DNA of 64,000 nt from Ctenosaura bakeri. Lineage: Eukaryota; Chordata; Lepidosauria; Squamata; Iguanidae. The stretch covers positions 930,001-994,000 of the forward strand of contig CAOLHI010000251.1 in assembly GCA_948474755.1 (NCBI GenBank), written 5' to 3'. Positions 11,319 to 22,333 of this stretch are shown piece after piece; position 1 is the first letter of the stretch; every line of letters starts with the position of its first letter. The notes beneath the pieces were generated by a model. It was not told the DNA's origin, searched no databases, and saw nothing but the letters and a program-made list of their open reading frames with translations. The position numbers were made by a program, and so were the translations under genes.

Positions 11319-12888
11319 TTAGGAAGTTACTACTATTCTTATTTCACTGTCTGCCTCCATACTGAGAAATTAAAACAAATATAGTTGAAACCATTGCAAA
11401 GACCTAAGTAAAAATATATAAAACATTGTTTAAAAAACACAAACAATTCATAGAATAAATGCAATCTAACACAAAGCCACTAAAAGTGAAAGATAGAATG
11501 GTTATCCTGATCACAAGATTCTGGGAGATGAAGTTCAGATTTTTTTTTTCAAGCTAAGAAACATATTCATACCCTGTAGCAGAGAAAGGCCTTGCTCTAT
11601 GTCTTGCCTTCAAGAGAAACAAGCTGGAGGAGTACATGTGAGAGTACCTTATTAGCACAAGCACCTAAGCACTGCAATACCTTGCTCTAGGAAATCCAGC
11701 CCCTGCCCCAAAAGGTAAACACTCCATTCTTTTAATTAAGCTAGAACATTCACTTTTGACTTTTATTATGTGATTCTGCTGCAGTTGTTTTCCATACTAG
11801 TCTTTGCATAAAAATAATATATTGTGTTAAAATATGTCCTGTTCTATTGCAGTTTGATTTATGTTTATTGATATTTGCTTTTGGTCCATTTTGGAGACAG
11901 GAGGACAGCATACTAATTTTTAAATAAATAAAACCTTACAAATAGGACCTGTATACATAAATTGGGCTATACAGCATTTATCCATTTAAGAAAGAACTAA
12001 GAATGAGAGTCTTTCTATATCAAAGTACAAAAAGTTGCTTCAAGTGCAGATGAAAGAAAAGGCACGGGACAGCAAGTGATGTTATCTTCATGCCAACAAA
12101 ACCAACAAAAAAGTACGTTTCTGTACTGAGAACTCAATGTTACTGTCTTTTTCTTACCCACACACATTTAAAGAACATGTTGTGAACAATCTGATCTCTA
12201 AAGCTCAAGAAGTATTACCTAGTCTTTTCCCTATTGACAAATAGGGAACCTGTGAACAGAGCAAATAAATGAAATAGTCATGCAAAATGGTAAATGGGCA
12301 CATGAATAACTGATGTGAATCACTTTCTACTAGATATTAGAAATAAGAATAGAGGACTGAAGGTATTGTTGTGGCACAACACCACAAACCAGAATCCACT
12401 AGTTGATTCAGGATGCAGCGTCAGAACAGAAACATGAGTTATCATCACTGAACAAACATGGCCACAGACACTGCACAGTCAAGCAATATGATCTTTTATA
12501 TGAGCAAAGGAATGGAGTAGAGGATGTATTGCTCAAAAAATTTGGTGCAAGTAGGGAAATATGATCTCAGCTGTTTTAGCCGACACCTGACATACAAGTA
12601 TTCTACAAACAAATCAGTAAAGCAAAACTGGTTGACGAGTACTGGTTGTTTGAAAATATTTTCTGTCTCTTGCTGCAGCAACCCTGAGAAATATGATGCT
12701 GATTTTGAGAATTCAAATGATTTTTCCAGCCCAGGACACAAGCTGTTTTTGACTCATTGCAGCTGCCTATAGGACTGGGATATCAGTTGCTGGAAGATAG
12801 TCAGCTAATTGTTAAACTACTCAGTGATAACTGAACTCACACTTCAGGATTCCTGTGTTACGTGGATTAGAGGACAATTTTAAGTAGT
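11319..12888. other. Non-coding sequence, nothing recognised
   Basis: AT-rich unique-looking sequence. The phrase CTGTGAACAGAGCAAATAAATGAAATAG occurs at 12250-12277 and again at 13516-13543, a short dispersed similarity of unknown origin. Confidence 0.5.
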
Positions 12889-13365
12889 ACAATTGTCCCT
12901 CCACATTTGTGGTGGTTAGGGGTGCAGGACCCCTGCAAAAATGAACCCCCCACAAATATCTACATTTGTGTTTTCCATATTTAACACACACACAAAAGTA
13001 CAGTACAATCTGCGGATTCAATTCACTATTATTCATATGTACTGTACACAAAACATTTGAACCCGTTGGGGGAAGCATGCCAGCTGGCCAGTTTTGCCTT
13101 CAAGCTGCACAGTTCCATCATAGTGACACAGTGCCACCACCTCCATTGCTGCCCTGCATAATTTTTAATAGGGACTTAGAAGCTTTGCCTTGCATTTGCA
13201 GTTTCTCTAAGTCTCACAAGCTTTGGAGAGAGATGGTAAAGACATGGAAAGATTTATAAGTCCCTATGAAAAATGTCATAGGGTAGTAGCAGAGGCTGCA
13301 ACAAATAATCCATGAATAATCAAATCCGCAAATGTTAAACCTGTGGATGTGGAGAGCTGACCATA
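12889..13365. mobile_element. Tigger-like (Tc1/mariner) non-autonomous element
   Basis: The left end carries CAATTGTCCCTCCACATTTG and GGGTGCAGGACCCC. The reverse complement of the right end carries GGTCAGCTCTCCACATCC and GTTTAACATTTGCGGATTTG. These are decayed versions of the 'CAGTTGGCCCTCCACATTTGCGG' type ends seen more clearly at 28366-28832. The ends are not clean enough to read a TA duplication. There is no transposase frame. Confidence 0.55.
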
Positions 13366-14435
13366 ATTACAACAACAAGAAAAATTCAGCCTATGCCCAT
13401 TCAACAGCTAATCACTAGAATCTACATTGGATTTAACAGTGGGTAAAAAGGGGGAGAACAGATGTTTTATATTGTACACCTTAATATGAAAAGCATTATG
13501 TTGATATCTATATGCACCTGTGAACAGAGCAAATAAATGAAATAGTTTTCTTCATAATAAAGTATCATGCTGTGATTGAAGCCAAGTGAACAATTAATCC
13601 TAATAATATCAACTGTATTTGTTAATGAAGTGTATGATTAAAAAAAATCAGAATGGATGTCAGCATGAATCTTTTTCATTGGGAAACAAGATCAACCACC
13701 ATGAACTATAAAACTAAGCATTTTAGATAAGATGAAATCACAGAGAGGTGCATTTACTATCTATGTTCTAAAAGCCAAAGTAGTTAAGAATTCTAAATGT
13801 TCAAATGTTTTTTTCCCCTCCGAGAAGAAAACTAAAATACCCCTAATAGATATATGTATAGATTTATTCCCCATTTCAGAAGATAATTTGTTTATAAAAA
13901 GTTAGCATATAATGTGTTTTATATCTAATTTAGGGTATTAATACAGCACACAAACAGAAAATTTCCACTACAATGCTTTCCTTACTCCAGCCTATATAAT
14001 TTTACTCCATATGCCTCCATATACAAATTGCTGGATGCTGAGATGATTTCTCATTGGAAAGTTATAAAACATTCTGAAGGTTCCACTGAGAGTGGCAACT
14101 AGAGTTTACATTAGCTTCAAAAAAATGAAAGAAAGGAAAACAGAGATCTGGCAACAGTGTATATCTGGGTGAACATTAATTGAAGTAACCTGGTTTTCTA
14201 TCACTCAGAAAATTTTTTTTGGAAATGTAAGCTAGTGTTGGACTGAAAAATATGAAAAGGACTCTGAATTTTAAGGTGACAGTATTTCTTGTCATACGCT
14301 CTGTTCCCCTTATCTTCAATTCATTTGTAATAATATATTTGAAGCATAGCATTGTTTAGTGAAATATCTTACCAGTAAGTACTAAATTTGTTTATATATG
14401 TGCTATTTTAAAATCAGACTATCATTTGGGAGCTC
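13366..14435. other. Non-coding sequence, nothing recognised
   Basis: AT-rich unique-looking sequence with only short ORFs. Confidence 0.55.
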
Positions 14436-14725
14436 TTATGTCTCACTAAATTGTTTACATAAGTTGATTCCAAGGCAGAGCACAGTAAATAACGCAACCA
14501 GATCCAGGCCATTGGGAGAGGGCTTTAACTCTTTGCTCCCAAACACATTTCCAATCTGAATTAGGTCGGCTGTTACTGCCACTGGTGCCTGAAGGAGTCT
14601 TTCTATTGCAAATAACAGGGAAATCAACTCAGTCTGACAAGGACTATGGTAAGGGCAGAGTAGAATCATTATCTTCCTTTGCCATGATCCAATCCGCTCC
14701 ACCCGCGCAGTGCTGTTTTTTTAAT
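14436..14725 (-). pseudogene. Gene-like patch, possible retrocopy or old exon, unidentified
   Basis: On the minus strand a GC-richer segment begins with AGCACTGCGCGGGTGGAGCGG, which resembles the CpG-bearing 5' UTR of a housekeeping gene. An ATG follows in a good context (GATCATGGCAAAGG, near 14685). That frame reads MAKEDNDSTLPLP and then stops. Another frame stays open for 88 codons (14702-14436). The abrupt change in composition from the AT-rich surroundings, a T-rich run just upstream at 14717-14722 and the mixture of frames would suit a decayed processed copy of a host mRNA. I cannot name a parent gene, and a chance GC-rich patch is possible. Confidence 0.25.
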
Positions 14726-15129
14726 AAGGCCAACCATACAAGGCCTTGTAGGAGTTAACAGCATAGGACTGGGATTTGGGCCATTTCAACCCAAGTTCAC
14801 ACTGTGCAAGGAAATGCACTGGATGAGCTGGGGCCAGTCAGACAGATATATGTCACAGGGCTGTTATCCTTACAATAGGTGAAAGAGGGTTCCATTTAAG
14901 GTACTCTCTTGAATAGGAAAAAACACGAATGCATGTATCCCATTACACTGAGTGGCGGTGACATGCACACGGAGGCTTCAGTGCATATGAGTGCACCTCA
15001 CTGCCATTTAAGATACAGAGATGCGATGCTTTGTGTGAACTGGAAATCATGCACACATGGGTTCTGGATAAGGAGGTCTGATTGTATACATCATCTTAAA
15101 GAAATTGGAAAAGGCAGGATATAAATGCA
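14726..15129. other. Non-coding sequence, nothing recognised
   Basis: A 71-codon plus-strand ORF at 14909-15124 has no recognisable family character. No repeat was identified. Confidence 0.5.
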
Positions 15130-15358
15130 ACTTGTTGTTTTGTGCTTTCCAGTCATTTCCAATTTATAGCGACCCTTAGGCAAACCTATCACAGGATTTT
15201 CTTAGCAAAATTTGTTCAGAGGGGGCTTGTCTTCTCCCTCCTCTGAGACTGAGAGAGTATAATCTTACCCAGGGTCACCCAGCGGGTTTCCTTGGCTGCA
15301 TGGAGATTCAAACTCTGGTCTCCAGAGTTGTAGCCCAACACTCAACTATTGGCTCTCA
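15130..15358 (-). mobile_element. tRNA-derived SINE with BovB-like tail (Sauria-SINE type)
   Basis: In minus orientation the tail is at the left (TTGTTGTTTTGTGCTTTCCAGTCATTTCC, with TTATAGCGACCC). The body carries TTTGTTCAGAGGGGGC and AGGGTCACCCAGCGGG. The tRNA-like head is at the right, with the B-box complement GGAGATTCAAACTC near 15301-15314. This is close to full length (about 230 bp). Confidence 0.85.
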
Positions 15359-16349
15359 TAAATGCAGCTAGTAAAGGCCAAACGATGTCAATATCATATC
15401 TGGTTTGATTATTCAACAAATTTAAGACAGATTAGAGACAGGACACCTTTGATCCACACTGTGCTTACCTGGGATTTAAAATGGCTTCAGTCTTTCCTAC
15501 ACTAAGTTTTCAACAGCTAAGCCATATCTACTTCCTCTTTTACAACCACACATTGTAATAGAAAATACTGTAACACCGGAGTCAGACATGAACAAGAATG
15601 TTAGAACATACAAAGGACACGTTATAAAGTGCTACACCTCATTCAGGTATCTTCCATCTACAGAACAAGAAGAGGGAGAAGGCAGATTCCCAAGGATGCC
15701 AACAAGCAATCTCCTGAAGAGACAGTGCTAATCATGTCCTCCTAGACTGTTTTGCTAAGTAAACAGGGAGGCCACTCAGAAGCAGGCTTGGGAGATCTTG
15801 CTTATGGCATCTTATCACTGTTTTAAGAGAGAACTGTTTGCCTTTTATAATTCATGAAAATGAGTCAAAGAAAATTATAGATGGTTTTAGCTTGTTCCCA
15901 TACTCTAACACTTTTTTCGTATGAATATATATTATACATGTTATATTAGATACTAAAAATATTTGAATTTGACTAATCTGTTTAGATTCTTATAGTTTTA
16001 TTCTAAAGATATTAATCATCTGTGGGTATACATATGTATATTTATTCACTATTTTAGTTATCTTATATTATTGAATTAAGGTTATGCAACATATGTTAAT
16101 CTTATTTGTTTAGGGGCAGGAACCACTTTTAATTATGCATAAGTATTTGTTTGTTTCCTCTTTTTGTTTTTTGTTAACTGTCTCTTTAGTTTGGACAGAT
16201 TTGATATTAATGCGCTAAATAGTTAATTTGTTTAGATAGATAGACTAGCTTTTTTATTTTTACTGTTACTATGCTTTTGTATGGTGTTGTTATTTATATT
16301 TTATGTATTCAATAACGAAAAAAAGAAAGAACTGTTGGCCTGAATACCA
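15359..16349. other. Non-coding sequence, nothing recognised
   Basis: Strongly AT-rich from 15890 to 16320. No recognised repeat or coding signal. Confidence 0.55.
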
Positions 16350-16968
16350 TCTTCTCCAATGCAATTCTTGGCTGCATCAATAGGAGTATGGTGTCTAGAT
16401 CGAGGGAGGTACTGGTACCACTCTACTCTGCTTTGGTTAGACCCCATCTTGAATACTGTGTCCAGTTCTGGGCACCCCAATTCAAGAAGGATATTGACAA
16501 GCTGGAGCAAGTCCAGAGGAGGGCGACCAAAATGGTGAGAGGCCTGGAAGACATGCCCTATGAGGATAGACTTAGAGAGCTGGGTATGTTTAGTCTGCAG
16601 AAGAGGAGGTTAAGAGGGGACATGATAGCCATGTTTAAATATTTGAAGGGATGCCACGTAGAGGAAGGAGAGGGCTTGTTTTCTGCTGCTCCAGAGACCA
16701 GGACAAGGAGCAATGGATTCAAGCTGCAGGAAAGGAGATTCCACCTGAACCTCAGGAAGAACTTCCTGACAGTCAGGGCTGTCCGGCAGTGGAATCTGCT
16801 GCCTCGGAGTGTAGTGGAGTCTCCTTCCTTGGAGGTTTTTAAGCAGAGGCTTGATGGCCATCTGTCGGGATTGATTTGAGGGTGTTCCTGCATGGCAGGG
16901 GGTTGGACTGGATGGCCTGTGTGGTCTCTTCCAACTCTGAATTTCTATGATTCTATGATTCTATGATT
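16350..16968 (+). mobile_element. 5'-truncated CR1 LINE
   Basis: A plus-strand CR1 copy of about 620 bp. It starts within the region encoding AILGCINRS, keeps the C-terminal ORF2 domain and the 3' UTR (GGGGGTTGGACTGGATGG-type block), and ends in four imperfect ATTCTATG units at about 16940-16968. It is better preserved than the minus-strand copy at 3669-4990, so it is probably younger. Confidence 0.93.
16388..16879 (+). pseudogene. CR1 ORF2 C-terminal fragment, frame intact
   Basis: 163 codons are open from the first ATG to the natural ORF2 stop (…[13 protein letters not shown]). Conserved CR1 features follow in order: [69 protein letters not shown], [14 protein letters not shown]. It has no polymerase active site, because the copy begins downstream of it, so it can have no transposition activity of its own. 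The ATG is simply the first in the fragment, not a genuine start. Confidence 0.92.
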
Positions 16969-17599
16969 CTCTGTACTAACCGCTTCCATTAAAAGCTGTT
17001 AACTAGCAAGGAAAGCAACAAGAAGCCTTCTATATTCTTGAAATAAAACTATAGATGTTTAAAGGAGTATAACATGGATATGTACCATAAGGAGTTTTCT
17101 GTCTCTTTAACATGGATACGTACCATAAGGAGTTTTCTGTCTCCTCAGGAAAACTAAAAACTCAACATTTTCATTGAAAAGAAAGGGCACTTCCTATATC
17201 ACAATCAGAGCTTCCTCCTTGGAAGGAAGTACAGTGATCAGTCAGAACGGAGGCCAGCCAGAAAGAGAGTCAAAAGTGGCTTCTCTTAGGATGCTAGAAT
17301 CCCTTAGAAAGGAGGAGCCAGAATGTTCTGTGGCAGTTAAAATGGGCCAGCAAGTGGGGGGGGCATTTGCCATGTAGTCTGGTGACCAAGAAAGTAAAAA
17401 GTCCCAGGTGAAAATAAATATAGTACTATGTGGGGAGGGGAGATCCATTTGATTTCTATTTAGGGGCATAATACACAATCAGGACTGATTAGCACTGATG
17501 GTACATTTTCCTGCTAAATAATTATCAACCCATTGAATAGCCTTTTGCCTGTTGATCACCACTGCTCGGACTCCATAGTTTACATTTGTTTACATAGAA
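16969..17599. other. Non-coding sequence with one tandem duplication
   Basis: This contains the 38-bp duplication at 17071-17146. The remainder shows no recognised repeat. A 67-codon ORF at 17174-17377 has no family resemblance. Confidence 0.55.
17071..17146. repeat. 38-bp tandem duplication (two units)
   Basis: 17071-17108 and 17109-17146 are near identical, both beginning AACATGGATA and continuing through CATAAGGAGTTTTCTGTCTC. They differ at a few bases such as ATATGT versus ATACGT. Confidence 0.95.
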
Positions 17600-17737
17600 C
17601 AGTAACTCCCTACCTTTGGTCCATCAGGTGTTTCGGACTTCAGCTTTCAGAATTCCTGACTGGTAGCCAAGCTGGCTGGGACTTCTGGGAGTTGAAATCC
17701 CAAAAACATCTGGAGGACCAAAGGTTGGGAGCCACTG
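17600..17737. mobile_element. Palindromic hAT-like MITE, 138 bp
   Basis: The left arm is CAGTAACTCCCTACCTTTGG and the reverse complement of the right arm is CAGTGGCTCCCAACCTTTGG. The inner arms match as well (TCCATCAGGTGTTTCGGACT against the complement of AAATCCCAAAAACATCTGGA). The flanks ACATAGAA and ATATAGAT look like a decayed 8-bp target duplication. It has the same length and architecture as 39622-39759. Confidence 0.8.
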
Positions 17738-18978
17738 ATATAGATCAAAGTTTTTGTTTGCTTTTTTTTTAAAAAAAGAGAAATTTAACATTATTGGGGA
17801 GGGGATAATAACTCTGGATGCTTGGGAATAAAAACTCCTGAGTAGAAACCTATTAAGTGACATCTCTGACTGGCCAAACGATGTCCTGACCTGCTTTTAT
17901 GCTTTTAGCAGAATTGTGGTACGCAGAAATCAGTAGGTGCTACTTCTTGTAGCAGAAAACAACACCATCATCTGCTAGTGTTTGGTATCTCATGGTATTA
18001 TTAAAGTCTCAATTAGTCTGACTGAAAAATTGGGAATTGTAAGAGAAGTTTTAAAAATGAAATAGTAATGAGATAGTGGCCACATACTAGAAATAGGTCC
18101 CAAAATGGAACAAAGTTACATTAGGAAAAAGCTATATATTAAACACAAAGTATGTCCTCTGTTATTGGAAGCTATTGTAGGATTTTTGTTCAACACAAAG
18201 GAATACGGGACCAGCAGGAACTGAGAACTTGCCGCATAGTCCTTTAATGCTTGTATTTATCCATCAAAATTATTGCACAAAGTAGCTCAGCAGATATAGA
18301 TTGCCTCTCACGCAGCATAAATGTGTTACTGAATTTGGGGGGGGGATATTCAAGTATTTTCCCCTGCCATTATATTCTGCTTTCTGGACCTGTCAAGATT
18401 CTTTTGTAACACAACAAAATTGTTTTTGGGTTTTTTTGCAACATAACCAAACAAAACACAATTCCCCAAGAACAAACTGCTGGTGATCTGGCATTGCTCT
18501 TCCACCTCCATCCTCTATGACCTGGTCTTTACCTGGGCTGATCCCTCTCTGGATTGAGATCACCATACACATCCAGTTTGTTCTAGAGATAAATCTGAAG
18601 TTTGCAGCTGAACATCTATTGTTAGATTAAATACCAGTGCTTGGGAATTTACCTGTGCCATGGCTAATACACATGACTGATGAGAACAGTGAAAAGACCT
18701 GTACTGCAGCACTGGGCAGCTATTTTCCTCTCACCACACATTCAGTGGCCTAATAACCTCATTTTCCTTTTCAGATTTCAAAATGCAGTCTATTAGGAAC
18801 AACAGAAGATGGACATTTGGGCATTTCAACTGATCATACACATGTCCATCCCTGATTTTTTTTCCCTTTATCAATACATGCCTTAGGAATGACATCCAAA
18901 TGAATTGTCATTGTTATTGTTGTTACCAACATCTTTAGCTAGACAGCCAGCAGGATGTACTGGTGTAGGTGCAAGACT
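17738..18978. other. Non-coding sequence, nothing recognised
   Basis: A G-run lies at 18338-18345. No repeat family or exon could be supported. Confidence 0.5.
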
Positions 18979-19184
18979 AGGGCCATTTCTGCCCTATGCT
19001 GTTATAGTGCTATTATTCCACTTTCAATGCCCTGTGCAATTCTGGGGTTTGTAGTTTACTGAGGCCAAAGAGCTCTCCGGCTGAGAATTCTAAATGCTCC
19101 TCCCTAAACTGCAAACCCCAGGATTCCACAGGATGTTGAAAGTGGAACAACAGCACTATAACAGTGTAGGGCAGAAACAGTCTA
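18979..19184. mobile_element. Long-palindrome MITE (GGCCATTTCTGC family)
   Basis: The left arm (GGCCATTTCTGCCCTATGC, then GTTATAGTGCTATTATTCCA and CTTTCAATGCCCTGTG) is the inverted complement of the right arm (CACAGGATGTTGAAAGTGGA, then ACAGCACTATAACAGTG). The centre is a further inverted pair, GGGGTTTGTAGTTTACTGAG against CTCCCTAAACTGCAAACCCC. The flanking TAG on both sides could be a 3-bp duplication. The same family occurs at 38407-38611, 43379-43516 and 51286-51468, with a half copy at 50443-50517. Confidence 0.85.
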
Positions 19185-19187
19185 GAC

Positions 19188-19376
19188 CTCTGGAGACCAG
19201 AGTCCCTGGTCACTGCTTGGCCATGGAAACACACTGGATAACTGTGGGCAAGTTAAATTCTTGAAGCCTCAGAGGAAGGACATGGCAAACCCCTCTGAAC
19301 AAAACCTGCCCCTCAAAAATGATAGGGTCAGCTTAGGGTTGCCATAAATTGAAAACAACTTGAAGGCACACAATAA
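19188..19376 (+). mobile_element. tRNA-derived SINE fragment (Sauria-SINE type)
   Basis: The head begins within the B-box region (CTCTGGAGACCAGAGTCCC). The body has CTTGGCCATGGAAACACACT and GACATGGCAAACCCC. The BovB-like tail is AGGGTTGCCATAAATTG then GAAGGCACACAATAA. The 5' part of the tRNA head is missing. Confidence 0.8.
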
Positions 19377-19479
19377 AAAGCACCTTTATATCCTGCCTTT
19401 CCTCAAAAACTTCCTTCATATATCAAGACGCCTCTTCTGTTGCTTTATCTTTCCCTCCTTCCTTTTTGAAGTTTATATT

Positions 19480-19584
19480 GTTTGTGTGTGTGTGTGTGTG
19501 TATGCGTCTTCAAGTCACCCGTCAACTTACAGTGACCCCATGAATTTCATAGGGTTTTCTTAGGCAAAGAATACTCAGAGGTGT
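19480..19584 (-). mobile_element. Tail of a 5S-type SINE with (GT)n
   Basis: A GT microsatellite (about 19481-19501) is followed by CTTCAAGTCACCCGTC, CCCATGAATTTCATAGGG and TCTTAGGCAAAGAATACTCA. This is the minus-orientation tail of the SINE family seen in full at 61648-61883. The 5S head is absent. Confidence 0.8.
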
Positions 19585-20605
19585 TTACTATCAATGAAAA
19601 AATAGTATAAAATCTATAAATAAGTTTTTGCCAAGTACATGCAATCATAGTTTTTATTCATGACTCTAAATATGGAATGCTTTTTGTTTACAGAGGTTTA
19701 TCTCAATTATTTTATCTACAATGCAGTATTTATGGCTTATCTAGTTCTTGAAATGTGAGGTGGAGGAGGTATAAGCTCATCTCTGACTATTCTCCACCAG
19801 TCCTATACATGTGTCTCCTTTGAGGGGGGCAGGCAGAAAGCCAAGTGCCTAAACAGTGAGCCTTCCTTACCTACTACCTCCGCATGCAATATTTCCACTT
19901 CACAAGAAACATTGTGTCCCTATACCTAAAATGGTGGTGACATCTGTGCTGAAGTATTCACATGCACATTGCCACCAATGAATATAACTGGACATGAGTA
20001 TTTGCAAATTCCACTATTCACGGAAGTTTCCTTGAACAGAATTCTCACACATAAATAAGGCCCAGTGTACATGTAATATGTGGACAACACTGACAGTTAT
20101 GTGATTTCTGAAATAGTTTCCTCCATTATGATAATCTGCCTCAAACATCTGTGGAAAATTAACACCTAAGTAGACGAAACAGATGAACTGAATTTATTAG
20201 ACTACAAATATTTCACTGGCCACTTTGTATTCTGAGACTATCAAAGATGGCTTATATTAAGAACACATAACAATAACAATAGAAACCAATTACATTATTA
20301 AAAACAAAATAACTGAAAGTAAAATAAAACAAAATGATTATTCTAAGTATAAGTTGCTGTTGCTGTTCTTATTGTTGGCACCAGATGCAGCCACTGTTTC
20401 CAAGAAATCTGGTTAAATTAAAAAGGTCACCAATCTCAGAATCCTGGGGAAAGCATTCTGTAGTTTGGATGTCACAACACACAAAACTGTTCTTCAACTA
20501 CCCAAGTATAGGTTTCTAAGGAAGCAAGGATATTTTATGTTGTGCTTAGAAAATAAACTAGTAGCCAGATGGATCAGAACTGACAAGGATCAGAACTGAC
20601 AAGGT
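19585..20605. other. Non-coding sequence, nothing recognised
   Basis: AT-rich unique-looking sequence. A small direct repeat, GATCAGAACTGACAAGG, occurs twice at 20571-20601 next to the following transposon. Confidence 0.55.
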
Positions 20606-20691
20606 GCTGTATTTGATGGCGTACAATACTGTTTGAAAATAGGATGCGTCTTATACGCTAGCGTATCTTACATGTTGGCACATATTATTTG

Positions 20692-22264
20692 TAGAGATGG
20701 GCCAACCGAATCTGTGAATCCTCAACAAGGATTCGAGATTTGCGAATCCTTGTGCTAAAATAGGCAAACCTAATCTTTCAAATCCACCAACCAAATAATT
20801 TGTTGGAGATCGGAACGCCTGAAAATCTGGGAGACCAGGACACCTGAAAACCTGAGAAACCAGACGCACAAGGGGAGATTGCACGTAGGTGAGTTTTTCC
20901 CTTGGAGTAATAATGGCCTTTGCTAACAATTTCAGAAATTACATCTGGGGTTGTATTCTAATATACTTAAATTGAACATTTAATATTTAAGTTCAGCACT
21001 ATTTTCTGTGCTGAAAATCAAGAGCATGTACCAATGCTGGTGTCAGTGGATCTGACGCCTATCAGAAGTAGTGGGGCAGAGGACAAGGTCACACAATCTC
21101 ACCCAGTGATTGCCACATATAGGACTGTGTATCTCCTTCCACAATACCAGTGCCTGGTTCTAAACCTATAGGTAGAATAGGATGAGAGGTGAACTGTCTG
21201 TCATTGTTTCTCATGAGGCACATGAAATGCCACATGTAGCAGAAAGAAAAAAATTGTTTTTAAAAATTGGCACCTCCAGGGCCCGCCAAAGGCCTGATTG
21301 GCTGGAAGGTACAGTCTTCTTGAGATTCAAGGACAACTGAAAGATTCATTTGCATAGCCCGCTTGCAAAGCTCTTTCATACACAGTTCTGGGATTTGTAG
21401 TTTTACAAGGTGTTACAGCCTTCTCTGTCAAAGTGTGCTGGTGCATCATCCGACTACAAACCACAGGATGCCAAAAGGAACTATGCAAAGAAAATCCAGT
21501 GGCCCTGTTTACACAGGGAGGAAAATGTGGGATTAATCCACATTTTCCTGCTTATGTAGAAAGGGCTTTCATATCATTTTGAATCTGGGGAGATCCTGAG
21601 TCAAAACTATGACAATTGTCCTGGCCAGATTTCTTCAGAGGGAGGTTTGCCTCTGCCTAGGCTTTTGCTAAGGCTGAGTGTGGCCCTTTTTGCACCTTAC
21701 CTTTTCTCACTGCCATCACGTGGGGATCACGCAAAAAGCCTCTTGTGGGTGGGAATCGTGTTCCCTGCACTTCCCTCCACATCAGCTCCGTGCTGGACGG
21801 AAGGAAGCATGATAGCTCCGCCCCTTCCTTCTGCAGTGCAGCCAGGTATTTTACCAGGCTGCGCTGGGGGAGGAAGTGTGGCCATTGCGCTTCCTGAGGT
21901 TCCACACGCCATGAAAGTGAGGGAGGGATGCGGAAGGAATGCACAATTGTGGGTCATTTTCGGCAAAGCGCCGAAAATGATATAATCCTCGATTGCCATG
22001 GGATTGCTATGGGAGTGCCATGCAAACGTGAGAACATCATGCGGAACCGTCCTCGTGATCCCGTGGCACTGGCCATTTCATGTGGGAAATGGTGTGCAAA
22101 AAGGGAGTGTGTCTTGCCCAAGATTATCCTTCTTTCCCTTGCTTTTTAAATCCTTTTTAAAAAAAGGATTTGAAAGATTCAAGATTCGTGAGATTCATGG
22201 ATTCCCAGAACCTTCCAGGGATTTGGATCCAGATTCAGAAAATTCTGGATTCGTCCCATCCCTA
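20692..22264. mobile_element. Non-autonomous hAT element, 1573 bp, nested
   Basis: The ends are TAGAGATGGGCCAACCGAAT on the left and TAGGGATGGGACGAATCC as the reverse complement of the right, fitting the hAT end pattern. The flanks are a perfect 8-bp duplication, ATTATTTG at 20684-20691 and 22265-22272. Sub-terminal repeats of GATTCG/GAATCC type recur at both ends (20715-20750 and 22170-22255). The interior changes sharply in composition. About 21640-22110 is GC- and CpG-rich, with two perfect hairpins (21520-21547 and 21954-21980). Part of a palindromic MITE lies at about 21375-21485. No transposase was recognised in the ORFs (the best is 112 codons at 21647-21985), so it is a non-autonomous copy with foreign filler. 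Confidence 0.87.
21375..21485. mobile_element. Fragment of a palindromic MITE inside the hAT element
   Basis: CTGGGATTTGTAGTTTTACA on the left is mirrored by CCGACTACAAACCACAGGAT on the right, around a CCTTCTCTGTCAAAGTGTGC centre. It is related to the elements at 49508-49745 and 56840-57030. Confidence 0.55.
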
Positions 22265-22333
22265 ATTATTTGCCCGTGTATAACTGGGTGCATCTTATAT
22301 ACCGGTGTATCTTATATGCTGGCAAATACGGCA

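Larger units (their letters stand above)
20606..22333. mobile_element. Short DNA transposon split by a nested hAT insertion
   Basis: The outer element is in two parts, 20606-20691 and 22273-22333. Its ends are inverted: GCTGTATTTGATGGCGTAC on the left, and GCCGTATTTGCCAGCATATA as the reverse complement of the right. The inner motif CTTATA-GCTAGCGTATCTTA / CTTATATACCGGTGTATCTT is also typical. The same family sits unbroken at 47757-47910. Without the insertion it would be about 150 bp. Superfamily not determined. Confidence 0.75.

Noticed and set aside
16388..16879. An open 163-codon plus-strand frame as a functional gene
   Set aside because: It is a 5'-truncated CR1 fragment lacking the polymerase active site.
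21647..21999. Three overlapping ORFs of 90-112 codons as a transposase or host gene
   Set aside because: They are on both strands in a GC-rich block, with no hAT transposase motifs and no splice context.
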